Source: Paenibacillus sp. KS-LC4 (GTDB lineage: Bacteria; Bacillota; Bacilli; Paenibacillales; Paenibacillaceae). Taken from it: DNA of 64,000 nucleotides. The notes beneath the pieces are model-generated. The model ran no database searches. It was given only the letters and a program-made list of their open reading frames with translations, and had not been told where the DNA came from. This document shows, piece after piece, positions 26,563-36,149 of the stretch. Both the position numbers and the translations under genes were made by a program. Location: positions 937,501-1,001,500 of the forward strand of contig NZ_CP145905.1 in the NCBI RefSeq assembly GCF_036894955.1, written 5' to 3'. How positions within the stretch are numbered: the first letter of the stretch is position 1; every line of letters starts with the position of its first letter.

Positions 26563-27306
26563 ATGGCTATTGAGGTTTTCAACCGATATGAAAACAAATA
26601 TTTGCTCGACAGTGCGGCCTACCGCCATTTCTACCTTCAACTGCTGGAATATATGGAGTTGGATGATTACAACAAGCAGCATGAATTTTACTCCATTACG
26701 AACCTGTATTATGACACCGAGCATGATGCCTTGATTCGCAACAGCTTGTCCAAGCCGAAATATAAGGAAAAGCTGCGCCTGAGGGCTTACGGTACGCCTA
26801 AAGAGGACGCGAAGGTTTATCTGGAAATTAAGAAAAAGGTGTTTGGGCTTGTTAATAAAAGAAGAACGGGACTGAAGCTGAACGAAGCCTATGAATTTGT
26901 CCGTACTGGACTTCAGCCAGAGCTGCAAGGGTACATGAACAAGCAGGTGTTGCAGGAAATTACCTATTTTCTACAGCAATATGAATTGCAGCCTAAATTA
27001 TATTTAGGCTATGACCGCAAGGCGCTGTTCAGCAAAGAGAATCGCGACCTCCGCATTACCTTCGATACGAATATTAATTGCCGGCGATATGATCTGAGGC
27101 TTGAGAGCGGCAATTATGGCGAACCGCTGCTGGAGCCTGGACAATGGCTCATGGAAGTGAAGGCAGAGAAGACGATCCCAATGTGGCTGTCGAGAATGCT
27201 GTCTGAGCATCAGTTGTACCGCACAAGCTTTTCGAAATACGGCAATGAATATAAAAAAATGCTGAAAAACAGCAAGCTAGAAATGGAGAGTGTCCTTTAT
27301 GCTTGA
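26563..27306 (+). CDS. VTC-domain polyphosphate polymerase-like protein
   Basis: 247-residue protein with the VTC (triphosphate tunnel) fold. It starts with EVFNRYENKYLL (conserved R-x-E-x-K-Y) and contains YYDTEHDALIR, KEKLRLRAYG, VYLEIKKKV, LYLGYDRKALF, LRITFDTNI and WLMEVKAE, the charged strands that line the tunnel. In eukaryotes this domain makes polyphosphate; in bacteria it often sits with DUF4956 proteins. Start at 26563 after AAAGGA. It overlaps the DUF4956 gene by eight bases. Catalytic activity is inferred from the fold. Confidence 0.9.
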   Translation: MAIEVFNRYENKYLLDSAAYRHFYLQLLEYMELDDYNKQHEFYSITNLYYDTEHDALIRNSLSKPKYKEKLRLRAYGTPKEDAKVYLEIKKKVFGLVNKRRTGLKLNEAYEFVRTGLQPELQGYMNKQVLQEITYFLQQYELQPKLYLGYDRKALFSKENRDLRITFDTNINCRRYDLRLESGNYGEPLLEPGQWLMEVKAEKTIPMWLSRMLSEHQLYRTSFSKYGNEYKKMLKNSKLEMESVLYA

Positions 27307-27982
27307 TTCCTTATTTTCCACAACGCTCACGACAGAAAATTTGACCTTTAGCTCAGCCGTTATCACGATTTTGTTAGCCCTTGTTCTTGGGGGAATGATC
27401 AGCTACACCTATATGAAAACGAATCCGAATGGCTACTCGCAAAGCTTTACACTGACGATGGTGCTGCTGCCCGTCATAGTCGCTATTATCATTTTGCTTA
27501 TCGGCAGCAACATTGCCAGGGCGTTCAGCCTTGCAGGAGCCTTCTCCATTATCCGGTTTAGAAGTGCGCCGGGCGACCCTAAAGACATCACCTTTGTATT
27601 ATTCACTATGGCAGCAGGGCTTGCCTGCGGAGTCGGTTCATTCGGTTACGCGGTATTGTTCACGATTATCCTTTGTGTACTGATGGTTATTCTTAACCGC
27701 GTGAAATTTGGGGTAAGAAAGACGCTGCAAAAAGTGCTTAAAGTCACGATCCCGGAAAATCTCGGGTATGAAGAAGCATTTGCTGAGGTGTTTGCTGAGT
27801 TCAAAGTGGGCTACACGCTTAGCAAAATTCGGACGACTGAGCTAGGCAGCTTATATGAGCTGGTTTACACCGTTACTATTGATGAGCAGACGAACCAGAA
27901 GGAATTTATGGATGCTATTCGTTGCAGAAACGGAAATCTGGACATTTCATTAACGATGAGTCCAACTGCGAATGACTATTAA
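27299..27982 (+). CDS. DUF4956 membrane protein
   Basis: 227-residue protein with four hydrophobic segments in residues 15-145 and a cytosolic C-terminal ferredoxin-like tail (KVLKVTIPENLGYEEAF). The conserved family stretch AFSLAGAFSIIRFRSAPGDPKDI is visible (given as AFSLAGAFSIIRF then RSAPGDPKDI). Function unknown; genetic linkage with VTC proteins suggests a membrane partner. Translationally coupled to the VTC gene. Confidence 0.92.
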   Translation: MLDSLFSTTLTTENLTFSSAVITILLALVLGGMISYTYMKTNPNGYSQSFTLTMVLLPVIVAIIILLIGSNIARAFSLAGAFSIIRFRSAPGDPKDITFVLFTMAAGLACGVGSFGYAVLFTIILCVLMVILNRVKFGVRKTLQKVLKVTIPENLGYEEAFAEVFAEFKVGYTLSKIRTTELGSLYELVYTVTIDEQTNQKEFMDAIRCRNGNLDISLTMSPTANDY

Positions 27983-28019
27983 AAAATATTATAAAACCGA
28001 ACCTGAGAGGATGATTCAT

Positions 28020-30032
28020 ATGAAAAAGAATAAATTTCGTGAGCTACTAAGTGCTTTGCTCATTTGCTCGGTCGTATTGTCGGCTTGCAGCACCTCATCG
28101 CAAGCATCAACAACAGCATCTGCGGTGACTACATCGGCTACTACCGCAGCAGCGGCGGCGAGTTCTCAAAGCAGTGAGACCACTGCTGCTGCCTTGCCAG
28201 CAAATGTTGCCGTATCGGACGTAGTGACGTTTGACGAGGCAGACAAGGCTGTAGAGTGGAGCGCCAAGACGTCGACGACGATCAAGCTGAATGGAACAAG
28301 CGCAACCGTTACTGGCTCAGGAGCAAAAGCTTCGGGCGGCTCCGTAACTATTTCCGCAGCTGGCACTTATGTTCTGAGCGGCAAGCTTAGCGACGGGCAG
28401 GTTATCATAGATGTTCAGGACAAAGGGGACGTTCATCTTGTGCTGAATGGCGTTGATATTCATGATAACGATAGCGCTGGAATCTACATCAAGGAAGCGG
28501 GCAATGTTGTCATGACGCTGGAGGAGGGTACAGAAAATTCAGTATCCGATGGTGAAACCTACGTATTCGCAGATGGTGAAACGGATGAGCCAAGCGCGGC
28601 TATTTTCAGCAAAGCAGATCTGGTGATTAATGGTACAGGCAAGCTGACGGTAGCGGCAAGCTACAATGATGGCATTACAAGCAAAGACGATTTGAAAATC
28701 GTCTCGGGAACCATCGACATTACGGCAGCGGATGACGGTATTGTCGGTAAGGATATGGTTGCGATAGCGGATGGCACAGTGACGATTAAAGTCGAAGGAG
28801 ACGGCATTAAATCGACGAATGACACCGATGAGGGGCGTGGATTTATTGCCATTGCGGATGGCACATTTACGATTGAAGCTGGCAATGATGGCATTCAAGC
28901 TGAAACAGCGCTAATTGTGGATGGCGGCACCTTTAATCTCTTAACAGGTGGAGGCAGTGTGAACGGTGAGGTGAAGCAGGAGGAAGGACCAGGCGGAATG
29001 GGCATGCAACGAGGAGGAATGAATGCCACTTCGGCAACAGGCACGTCAACTGACGCTGGGGAGACAGCAACAGCGACAACTGAAACGGAAACGCCGAGCA
29101 CGAAAGGTCTGAAGGCAGGCGGCGATGTGACCGTGAATGGAGGCACCTTTGACATTGACTCCGCAGACGATGCCCTGCACAGCAACAGCAATGTGACGGT
29201 AACAGGAGGCGAGCTGGAAATCGCGACTGGCGATGATGGCATTCACGCTGATGCTCTAGTTACCATTACGGGTGGAAGCATTAATATTACGAAAAGCTAT
29301 GAAGGCATTGAAGGGGCGAATATTACAATCTCTGGCGGCGAAGCGCATGTGGTTGCTTCCGATGACGGCATTAACGTAGCGGGCGGCAGTGATGAGACGA
29401 CAGCAGGTGGCCGAGCTGATCAGTTCAGCGTATCCTCAAGCAATCTGCTTACGATTAGCGGTGGGTATGTAAGTGTGGATGCAGCAGGCGATGGACTTGA
29501 TTCGAACGGCTCGATTACGATGACGGGTGGCACGGTTATTGTGAACGGCCCAACGATGAACGGCAATGGTGCATTGGACTACGACGGCACCTTTAACATT
29601 AGCGGAGGAACGCTGGTGGCAGCAGGAAGCTCGGGAATGGCTCAGGCCACGACGGATACGTCAAGCCAATTCACCATTAGCATGACGTATTCCCAAACTC
29701 AGCAAGCTGGTACGCTCGTCCATTTGCAGGATAGCGAAGGCAACACGATTATGACCTTTGCGCCTTCGAAAAACTATCAATCTGTAGTGATTAGCTCACC
29801 TGAGCTTGCGAAGGGCGCTTCTTACACCCTCTACACAGGTGGAAGCTCGGCCGGCACGGATGCAGATGGCATGTATACTGATGGCGACTATACAGGCGGA
29901 ACGAAAGTGACCGATTTTGAAATATCAAGCAGCGTCACTTGGTTGAATGAATCTGGCGTAACGACTGCCAGCAGCGGAGGCGGCTTTGGCGGTAGAGGCG
30001 GTGGTGGAAGACCCCAAGGCGGAGGCAGATAA
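28020..30032 (+). CDS. Cthe_2159-like carbohydrate-binding beta-helix lipoprotein
   Basis: 670-residue lipoprotein. The signal peptide ends with VVLSACSTSS (lipidated Cys near residue 22). A Ser/Thr/Ala-rich linker follows, then repeated beta-helix rungs with Asp/Gly turns (DGITSKDD, DDGIVGKD, GDGIKSTND, NDGIQAET, DDALHSNS, DDGIHADA, DDGINVAG, GDGLDSNG) that look calcium-binding. The C-terminus is Gly/Arg-rich (GGGFGGRGGGGRPQGGGR). The Cthe_2159 family binds cellulose or pectin-like glycans. ATG at 28020 after GAGAGG. Last gene of the VTC operon. Confidence 0.88.
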   Translation: MKKNKFRELLSALLICSVVLSACSTSSQASTTASAVTTSATTAAAAASSQSSETTAAALPANVAVSDVVTFDEADKAVEWSAKTSTTIKLNGTSATVTGSGAKASGGSVTISAAGTYVLSGKLSDGQVIIDVQDKGDVHLVLNGVDIHDNDSAGIYIKEAGNVVMTLEEGTENSVSDGETYVFADGETDEPSAAIFSKADLVINGTGKLTVAASYNDGITSKDDLKIVSGTIDITAADDGIVGKDMVAIADGTVTIKVEGDGIKSTNDTDEGRGFIAIADGTFTIEAGNDGIQAETALIVDGGTFNLLTGGGSVNGEVKQEEGPGGMGMQRGGMNATSATGTSTDAGETATATTETETPSTKGLKAGGDVTVNGGTFDIDSADDALHSNSNVTVTGGELEIATGDDGIHADALVTITGGSINITKSYEGIEGANITISGGEAHVVASDDGINVAGGSDETTAGGRADQFSVSSSNLLTISGGYVSVDAAGDGLDSNGSITMTGGTVIVNGPTMNGNGALDYDGTFNISGGTLVAAGSSGMAQATTDTSSQFTISMTYSQTQQAGTLVHLQDSEGNTIMTFAPSKNYQSVVISSPELAKGASYTLYTGGSSAGTDADGMYTDGDYTGGTKVTDFEISSSVTWLNESGVTTASSGGGFGGRGGGGRPQGGGR

Positions 30033-30046
30033 CCTCTAAATATACT

Positions 30047-30089
30047 AAAAAAATGCCCTTTCGGACATCCTATCCGAAGGGGCATTTTT
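30047..30089 (+). terminator. Terminator of the VTC operon
   Basis: 15-bp stem (30051-30065 with 30073-30087, one G-T pair) ending in a T-run, 20 bases after the stop. Confidence 0.92.
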
Positions 30090-30324
30090 GCCGTTATTCG
30101 CCTTTTCTCAAACGCTTTCATTTACGGAAAGGAGCGTTAAGTGGGAGGGAGGCAGAGCCTTTTTGGGATGGAATTGCAATGAAATCCGAATGATCTAAGA
30201 ATCGTCATTATAAACGTTCGTTTTAAATCATTGACAAACAAGGAAGCAATTGATTAAAATGAGTTTCTAAAAATAATGCATCAGTGGGCAGTATAATAAG
30301 ACTAAGGGAGGCTAGTGATTAGCG

Positions 30325-31716
30325 ATGGAACAATTTTTTCGCTTGAAAGAGCATGGTACGAACATTCGTACGGAAATTATGGCAGGACTAACGACCTTCA
30401 TGACGATGGCGTACATACTGGCTGTTAATCCGATTGTGCTCACACCAGCCGGATTTGACTGGGGAGCCGTGTTTTTGGCTACAGCGCTGTCAGCAGGTAT
30501 TTTTACGATTGCGATGGGACTGTTCGTTAATTTCCCCGTAGCTCTCGCGCCCGGAATGGGACTCAATGCGTATTTCGCAGCTACGGTTATTTCTTCACAG
30601 GCGACTGGAAAGCCGATTTCCATCGCAATGGGACTTACAGCGGTATTTATTTCGGGTATTATCTTTATCATTTTGACCGTAACTCAAATTCGGCAAATGC
30701 TCATTACAGCTGTGCCGGACAGCCTTAAGCATGCGATCACCGTCGGTATCGGCTTGTTTATCGCGATTATCGGCCTTAAGGGCAGCGGCATTATGACGAT
30801 TGCCGTATCCAGCTTCACAGATATTAAGCAGGGCGCTTATACCGACGTATCGGGATCGGAGACGGTCATTCATCTTGGCAGCCTGCACAATGGCACAGTA
30901 GCGCTTACGGTTATTGCCCTGTTCATTATCGGAATTATGATGGTGCTTCGCATTCCTGGCGCGATTTTGTGGGGTATTTTGCTCACGACGGCTGTTGCGA
31001 TTGTAATTGGTCAAGTAAACATCAGCGAGACGCTTAGCGGACAAACATGGGTGCCTGATTTTTCAAAAATGAATTTGTTCCACTTTGATTTCCCTGGCGT
31101 GCTGGAAGTGGGCCTCGTGACCGTCATTTTGACGTTTACGTTCGTCGAGCTGTTCGATACGTTCGGAACGCTCGTCGGCACAGCGAACCGCGCTGGCTAT
31201 ATGAAAGATCCGGTAGAAGGCAAGAAGCGCATCGGTAAAGCGATGTTCGTGGATGCTATCGGCGTTAGCGGCGGGGCTATGCTCGGAACGAGCACAGTGA
31301 CAGCTTATGTGGAAAGCTCCTCAGGCATCGCGCAGGGCGGACGTACAGGGCTAACTTCGGTTACGACGGGTATTTGCTTCCTGCTCGCGGTATTCCTGTC
31401 GCCGCTCGTTGCACTCGTGCCGCCAGCAGCTACGAATGCTGCTCTCATTATCGTCGGCGTGCTGATGATGCAGTCGATTAAGGAAATTGATTTTACGGAT
31501 ATGGTTTATGCGATTCCGTCCTTCCTGACGCTCGCTCTGATGCCATTTACGTACAATATCGCAAACGGCATTTCGTTCGGTATCGTATCGTATGTTGTAT
31601 TGGCCTCGGTTGCTAACCTGTCTGGCAAAGCGAAAGAGAAATACCAAATTCACTGGCTCATGTGGATACTCGCGGTGCTCGTCATTTGTCGCTACGTATT
31701 TATGGGCGGCGAATAA
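30325..31716 (+). CDS. NCS2/AzgA-type purine permease
   Basis: 463-residue integral membrane protein of the AzgA/PbuG-like nucleobase transporter family, probably importing guanine, hypoxanthine or adenine with protons. Family landmarks: RTEIMAGLTTFMTMAYILAVNP near the N-terminus, FPVALAPGMGLNAYFA, TVGIGLFIAIIGLK, FVELFDTFGTLVGTANRAG, and GTSTVTAYVESSSGIAQGGRTG. About 12-14 membrane helices. AGGGAGG lies 13 bases upstream of the ATG, which is long, but a stop codon directly precedes the ATG. A TATAAT box lies about 30 bases upstream. No purine riboswitch was recognised in front of it. Confidence 0.94.
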   Translation: MEQFFRLKEHGTNIRTEIMAGLTTFMTMAYILAVNPIVLTPAGFDWGAVFLATALSAGIFTIAMGLFVNFPVALAPGMGLNAYFAATVISSQATGKPISIAMGLTAVFISGIIFIILTVTQIRQMLITAVPDSLKHAITVGIGLFIAIIGLKGSGIMTIAVSSFTDIKQGAYTDVSGSETVIHLGSLHNGTVALTVIALFIIGIMMVLRIPGAILWGILLTTAVAIVIGQVNISETLSGQTWVPDFSKMNLFHFDFPGVLEVGLVTVILTFTFVELFDTFGTLVGTANRAGYMKDPVEGKKRIGKAMFVDAIGVSGGAMLGTSTVTAYVESSSGIAQGGRTGLTSVTTGICFLLAVFLSPLVALVPPAATNAALIIVGVLMMQSIKEIDFTDMVYAIPSFLTLALMPFTYNIANGISFGIVSYVVLASVANLSGKAKEKYQIHWLMWILAVLVICRYVFMGGE

Positions 31717-31722
31717 TAACGA

Positions 31723-31767
31723 AAAGCGTTCAACCTGCTCGTGCAGCAGGGTTGAACGCTTTTTTTT
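31723..31767 (+). terminator. Terminator of the purine permease
   Basis: 17-bp stem (31723-31739 with 31745-31761) around a CGTGC loop followed by eight T. Confidence 0.95.
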
Positions 31768-31802
31768 GCGATTATAAAGGCTAGAGAAATGCGCACGAGC
31801 CA

Positions 31803-32882
31803 TTATTTGAAAAAGAGGAAGTTCGTTGGCAGCTTGCGAAGCTGGCGATCAGAAGGACTATTAATGACGCTGCCGTTCCAGATCAGCGACGAGGAGCCGC
31901 CGCCATCGAGATTAAAGCCATTAACGGCGCCGTAGCGCTTAAGTAAAATTTGCAGTTCCTCAAGCGTCGCGCCGGAGCTGCCATTCTCGTTATAGCCATC
32001 GGCGACGAGAAGGAGCAGTTGATTGTCCTTGTAGCTTGCGATGACCGTGCGCGGTGCGCGTTTCGGGCTGTTTTTCCACTTGTCGGGAATCGGCATGGCG
32101 GCACCATTTTGCAGCAGGACAGGCACGAATGAAGCGCCAAATTTCATATGCTCGCTGTCGAGCTGCGCCTTGCTGGTAAATTTTCCGCCTACGAGCTTGT
32201 TATCCTCATTCAAGCCGACAAAAAATAAATCGGCAAACGATGGCTCAAAGCCATTCACATATTCGCCGTCAATCATCGTCGTGCTCAGCGGGTAGCGAAC
32301 GCCCTGAGCGTCTGCGAAGCCTCCGGCATTGATGCCGATATACGCGCCGAAACGCTTCACTGCTGCGAGCGTCGTCTCGGCACCGCCATATTTGTCGCCG
32401 CCGAGCGCCATTTTCATCGCATCGTCTGATTTCAGCTCGATTTTCACCGCGTAGCTTTGAAAGTTTTGCGTCTTGATACGGAAGAGCTGGGCGCGAAGCT
32501 TGTCCGTATTAACGGAAGCCGACGGTGCTCCAAGCTTGCTCGTAATGAGCTGGTCGTAAATATCAAGCGGAATGCGGGCTTGGGCGGCTGCGGTGCTGGC
32601 GATTTGCTTCATCTCTGCATTTGTTCGGTTATACAGCGCGATTTCCTTCTTTATCAACTTTCCTGTCGCCTCGGCTGTTGTTCGAGCCTGCTCCAGTCCC
32701 GCCGCTGTCTTCGAGGTGAAGGCTGCTGGCTCCTGCCGCTGTGCTTCGGCATCGTGAACGGGAAAAGCAGCTGTAGACAGCTCAACGACCACCTCCGACA
32801 GCAGCAGCCAAAGCAGCATGCCGAGAAAAGGGGTACACGCGAGCAGCATCGTCCTATTCAGTGCTTTTACGGATACATTCAT
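31803..32882 (-). CDS. Phosphodiester glycosidase (NAGPA/DUF2233) family protein
   Basis: 359-residue protein anchored by one N-terminal helix (about residues 12-33), with an extracellular helical region then an NAGPA-type domain. The family's motifs are visible: FGAYIGINAGGFAD, the Arg-containing KRAPRTVIASYKDNQLLLLV, and GFNLDGGGSSSLIWNG. Relatives cleave sugar phosphodiesters in wall polymers or capsules. Four-base overlap with the upstream coiled-coil gene. Substrate not predictable. Confidence 0.9.
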   Translation of the reverse strand: MNVSVKALNRTMLLACTPFLGMLLWLLLSEVVVELSTAAFPVHDAEAQRQEPAAFTSKTAAGLEQARTTAEATGKLIKKEIALYNRTNAEMKQIASTAAAQARIPLDIYDQLITSKLGAPSASVNTDKLRAQLFRIKTQNFQSYAVKIELKSDDAMKMALGGDKYGGAETTLAAVKRFGAYIGINAGGFADAQGVRYPLSTTMIDGEYVNGFEPSFADLFFVGLNEDNKLVGGKFTSKAQLDSEHMKFGASFVPVLLQNGAAMPIPDKWKNSPKRAPRTVIASYKDNQLLLLVADGYNENGSSGATLEELQILLKRYGAVNGFNLDGGGSSSLIWNGSVINSPSDRQLRKLPTNFLFFK

Positions 32883-33307
32883 TTCAACACATCCAAATTC
32901 TTTTGCAGTTCGTTCAGCTTCTTCTTCACTTCATTAAGCTGGGTATAAAGCTTGTTGCTGTTGTCGGTCTTGGAATCGGCATTGTCCTTCGTAAAGGTCA
33001 GCAGCTCATTCAAGGCATCCACCTTCGCATCAAGCTGGGCCAGCTCCTCCTTATAGGAGGCTTCCAGCTTGTCCATCCGCTGGGTGTAGTCCTGCTGCAT
33101 CGCCGCGATCTGCGCCGACGTCTGGCGCTCCAGATCAGCGGCGACGCTGCGCTGGATCTTGTCGCTATACCATTTGGCGCCCATGACACCGCCGGAAATT
33201 AAAATGATCCAGACGATGACGAATACGAAAAAAGCGCGATTGCTACGTTTGCGCCGCCGCAGCGGCTCATGGTGGCTGGAAAGCTCAGCATCTTGCAAGT
33301 TGCTCAT
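32879..33307 (-). CDS. Single-pass membrane protein with coiled coil, unknown
   Basis: 142-residue protein: a basic N-terminal segment (LRRRKRSNRAF), one membrane helix (FFVFVIVWIILISGGVMGA, about residues 25-44), then an extended amphipathic coiled coil to the end (EELAQLDAKVDALNELLTF, LNEVKKKLNELQKNLDVL). No family recognised. GAGGTGA lies upstream of the ATG. Overlaps the phosphodiester glycosidase start by four bases, so the two probably act together at the cell surface. Confidence 0.75.
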   Translation of the reverse strand: MSNLQDAELSSHHEPLRRRKRSNRAFFVFVIVWIILISGGVMGAKWYSDKIQRSVAADLERQTSAQIAAMQQDYTQRMDKLEASYKEELAQLDAKVDALNELLTFTKDNADSKTDNSNKLYTQLNEVKKKLNELQKNLDVLK

Positions 33308-33478
33308 ATTTTAACGTTCACCTCATTTTGAAAGTCTTATTGTGTGCTGCAACGAGGCTGAACGAACTGCAATTGTAACCTGACTTATACGGCTATAGTA
33401 TTGGACGGGAAAAAAGCCATTTTGTTGCGCGTGTCACTACATTGTAACAAAGAATAGGGCGCAGGTGTTGATGTCCTT

Positions 33479-33506
33479 TTGCGGAGGCTGGCAGTTGAGG
33501 TATAAT
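33479..33506 (+). promoter_or_regulatory. Likely promoter of msrAB
   Basis: TTGCGG (33479-33484), 16-base spacer, perfect TATAAT (33501-33506), 63 bases before the start codon. Confidence 0.5.
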
Positions 33507-33569
33507 AAGGGTCAGGCGATTGTATAGCAGCAGCGGCTGCAGCAAGCCTGTAAAGGAGGCTGTATAGAC

Positions 33570-34553
33570 ATGTCAGTTGAGTTGAACGAAAACCAGAATG
33601 AGTCACCATCCTATGAAAAGGCGATATTCGCCGGGGGCTGCTTCTGGTGCATGGTTTCTCCATTCGAGGAGATGCCCGGCATTATTGAGGTAGTATCGGG
33701 CTATACAGGCGGCCATGTGCCCAATCCAACCTATGAGCAGGTCTGCTCGGAGACGACAGGCCATACCGAAGCGGTGCAAATTACATTTGATCCGGCGATT
33801 TTTCCCTATGAGAAGCTGCTTGAGGTTTTCTGGCAGCAGATCGACCCGACAGATCTGGCTGGCCAGTTCGCGGATCGCGGCAACTCGTATCGTCCCGGCA
33901 TCTTTTATTATAGCGAGGAACAACGGGAGAAGGCGGAAGCCTCGAAGAAGGCGCTTGCTGCAAGCGGCCGGTTCGATAAGCCCATTGTAACGCCGATTGA
34001 ACCGGCCGAGCCTTTTTATTTGGCGGAGGATTATCACCAGGGCTTCTATCGTTCCAATCCGCAGCGCTACAAATCTTACCGCAAAGGCTCTGGACGCGAG
34101 GATTTTCTCGCACACCATTGGCAATATAAGAAGAGTCTGAGTGAGCTGAAGGAACGTCTGACGCCGATTCAGTTCGAAGTAACACAAAACAGCGGTACCG
34201 AGCGGGCATTTACCGGTGAATACTGGGATCACAAGGAAGAAGGCATCTATGTAGATATCGTATCGGGAGAGCCGCTCTTCAGCTCGCGCGATAAATTCGA
34301 TTCAGGCTGCGGCTGGCCTAGCTTTACGAAGCCGATTCAGGAATCGAAAGTTACGGAGCACCGCGATATTAGTCATTTTATGATCCGTACGGAAGTTCGC
34401 AGCAAGGCGGCTGATTCGCATCTGGGGCATGTTTTTAATGACGGCCCGGGACCAAACGGCTTGCGCTACTGCATTAATTCGGCAGCTCTTCGTTTTATTC
34501 CAAAGGATCAACTTGAGGCAGAGGGCTACAAGGAATATGCTTATATGCTGTAA
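33570..34553 (+). CDS. msrAB: Bifunctional peptide methionine sulfoxide reductase MsrA/MsrB
   Basis: 327-residue fusion repairing both S and R epimers of methionine sulfoxide. The MsrA domain has the catalytic Cys in GGCFWCM near residue 24, followed by the usual [20 protein letters not shown] region. The MsrB domain starts near 185 ([20 protein letters not shown]), carries SGCGWPSF near 245, [12 protein letters not shown], and the catalytic Cys in [11 protein letters not shown] near 300. AAGGAGG ten bases before the ATG. Single gene with its own terminator. Confidence 0.98.
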   Translation: MSVELNENQNESPSYEKAIFAGGCFWCMVSPFEEMPGIIEVVSGYTGGHVPNPTYEQVCSETTGHTEAVQITFDPAIFPYEKLLEVFWQQIDPTDLAGQFADRGNSYRPGIFYYSEEQREKAEASKKALAASGRFDKPIVTPIEPAEPFYLAEDYHQGFYRSNPQRYKSYRKGSGREDFLAHHWQYKKSLSELKERLTPIQFEVTQNSGTERAFTGEYWDHKEEGIYVDIVSGEPLFSSRDKFDSGCGWPSFTKPIQESKVTEHRDISHFMIRTEVRSKAADSHLGHVFNDGPGPNGLRYCINSAALRFIPKDQLEAEGYKEYAYML

Positions 34554-34590
34554 TTTAGTAACATGTGGTGCTCGTTATTAGGAAAGGAAA

Positions 34591-34622
34591 TGAGCCTGGC
34601 AAATAATTGCTAGGCTCATTTT
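34591..34622 (+). terminator. Terminator of msrAB
   Basis: 12-bp stem TGAGCCTGGCAA / TTGCTAGGCTCA around an ATAA loop followed by TTTTA. Confidence 0.85.
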
Positions 34623-34644
34623 ATATTCTCATATTATCATTAAG

Positions 34645-34860
34645 TTAGTTGTTATAAATTTCCAATTTTCGATTACGTATTTGGATAACATGATCACACA
34701 GTTGATCAATGTCATCTTGATTATGGCTTGTGAGAATAATAGTCTTTCCTTCTTGCTTGAAATGGAGCGTAATTGGCGAGTATTTTTTTCGCTATCGCTA
34801 TTAAGGGCATTAAATGGTTCATCCAAAAGTGAATAATTTGTTTCCGCTGATTCAGGCCAA
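34645..34860 (-). pseudogene. ABC transporter ATPase remnant
   Basis: On the minus strand a Walker B segment SLLDEPFNALNSDSE is followed, in another frame, by KQEGKTIILTSHNQDDIDQL and CDHVIQIRNRKLEIYNN before a stop at 34647. This is the C-terminal quarter of an ABC ATPase (Walker B, H-loop) with a frameshift between them near 34760. The Walker A and signature parts are absent. Paired with the broken permease at 34932. Confidence 0.75.
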
Positions 34861-34931
34861 AAATAAACATGAAAATAAAAATGAAAGGCATTTCCAAGTT
34901 AGAAATTCATCAATAGGCTTTTTTAAATAGT

Positions 34932-35736
34932 TCATGTCATACTGTCTACTTTCGAAGTATTTCGCTTAACATATAACATTAATGCTATAAGCGTAGCAAC
35001 AAGAATTGCAAATGGCACAATCGCAGTCCATATAGGATCTTGAGAACGGTCAAATGGGAAAATTAAATAATTAAGTCGGTAAGATTCCAACCCTAAAGCT
35101 GCAAGTGCATAACTAGAGATTACATAAAAAATGAAGGGGAGAGATAAAGCGAGAAAACGATTTCTAACAAGTAAGACCAAATAGAAACCAATTGCTGAAT
35201 GTAAAGCTGCATTCAATCCTACCCAGAATGAGTAATGGAAACCGTATGTGAAAGTTCCGAATTTTAAAAGCTGTGTAAACGTACGACGAGTATAGGTTTC
35301 TGCTGCTAATGTATCTTTTATCAAACCATAACCTTCGGGGTCATACTTAGCAATCCCCAGATGTGGTTCAATGTAAAAAGCAAAAAGAAATAAAATGAAA
35401 ATCAAAACAAAAAAGAATGAAAAAGTAAGAATGGAATTGGCCGTTAATTTAATGAATAACGTTTTGCTTATCTGTCTACGCATACGGGTATAGGTCAGAA
35501 AGCGATTCTTAACTTCTCCCGAAAAAGAAGCTACAAAATTAAAATAGCTAGGATGGGGAAATAATAGGAAGTCTACCATCAACCATGAATGTAAAATAGT
35601 CTAATGAGTCTCTCATCTCATAATTTTGGCTCCTTAAGACAACGAGAGAAACTAGAGCAATGATTATTAAAAAGAATAACAATAGAAACAATGGAGTCAA
35701 TTTACTTCTGATTTCTTGAGCTAATTCTTTAATCAT
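34932..35736 (-). pseudogene. ABC-2-like permease, frameshifted
   Basis: The N-terminal 50 codons (from ATG 35736, AAAGGATG upstream: MIKELAQEIRSKLTPLFLLL) and the remaining about 215 codons lie in different frames, shifting near 35570. The combined product would be about 260 residues with six hydrophobic segments, an ABC-2/YhgE-like exporter subunit. AT-rich. The ATPase fragment follows on the same strand, so this is a decayed two-gene exporter, possibly for peptide immunity or export. Confidence 0.65.
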
Positions 35737-35878
35737 TCTTTACATCCTTTCATATTTCCTACATTTGTCCTACAACTCTCATCAATATCTTAAAATTAGG
35801 AAAATATAAATTTATATAATTAAATATAAACACAAGGATAAAACAAGGTTTACACTATGTTTAATTTAATACATAATA

Positions 35879-36049
35879 ATGTACTTAAATGTAAAATATA
35901 ATTCATTTGAATTAGCTAATGTTAAAAAGGGTGGTATTGATAGGAAGTCTGACTGCTGCTCTGATATTACTTGCGGTGTTACAATGGCAGGGACTTCTTA
36001 CGAGGGTTATGAATTGAAATTTACTAGTAATAATGTTCATAATTGTTAA
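35879..36049 (+). CDS. Cys-rich short frame with Gly-Gly motif, possibly decayed
   Basis: A 56-codon frame from ATG 35879: the first part contains FELANVKKGG, then IDRKSDCCSDITCGVTMAG and TSYEGYELKFTSNNVHNC. The GG at residues 18-19 followed by a Cys/Ser/Thr-rich part recalls double-glycine-leader bacteriocins. No ribosome site is visible at this ATG. After the TAA the same frame stays open to about 36146 and keeps a similar composition (TGSQTKVTSGALAGLK, GGASLDVCTESA), so the gene may have been longer and be broken by the stop. No modification enzymes nearby. Treat as tentative. Confidence 0.3.
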   Translation: MYLNVKYNSFELANVKKGGIDRKSDCCSDITCGVTMAGTSYEGYELKFTSNNVHNC

Positions 36050-36149
36050 GTTGTAACTGGATCACAAACGAAGGTAACATCAGGTGCATTAGCAGGCTTG
36101 AAAATGGACTCTACTGGTGGAGCATCTTTAGATGTATGCACTGAATCTG

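Noticed and set aside
30090-30324. Purine riboswitch before the AzgA-type permease
   Set aside because: The region is AT-rich with a TATAAT box but lacks the conserved aptamer loops.
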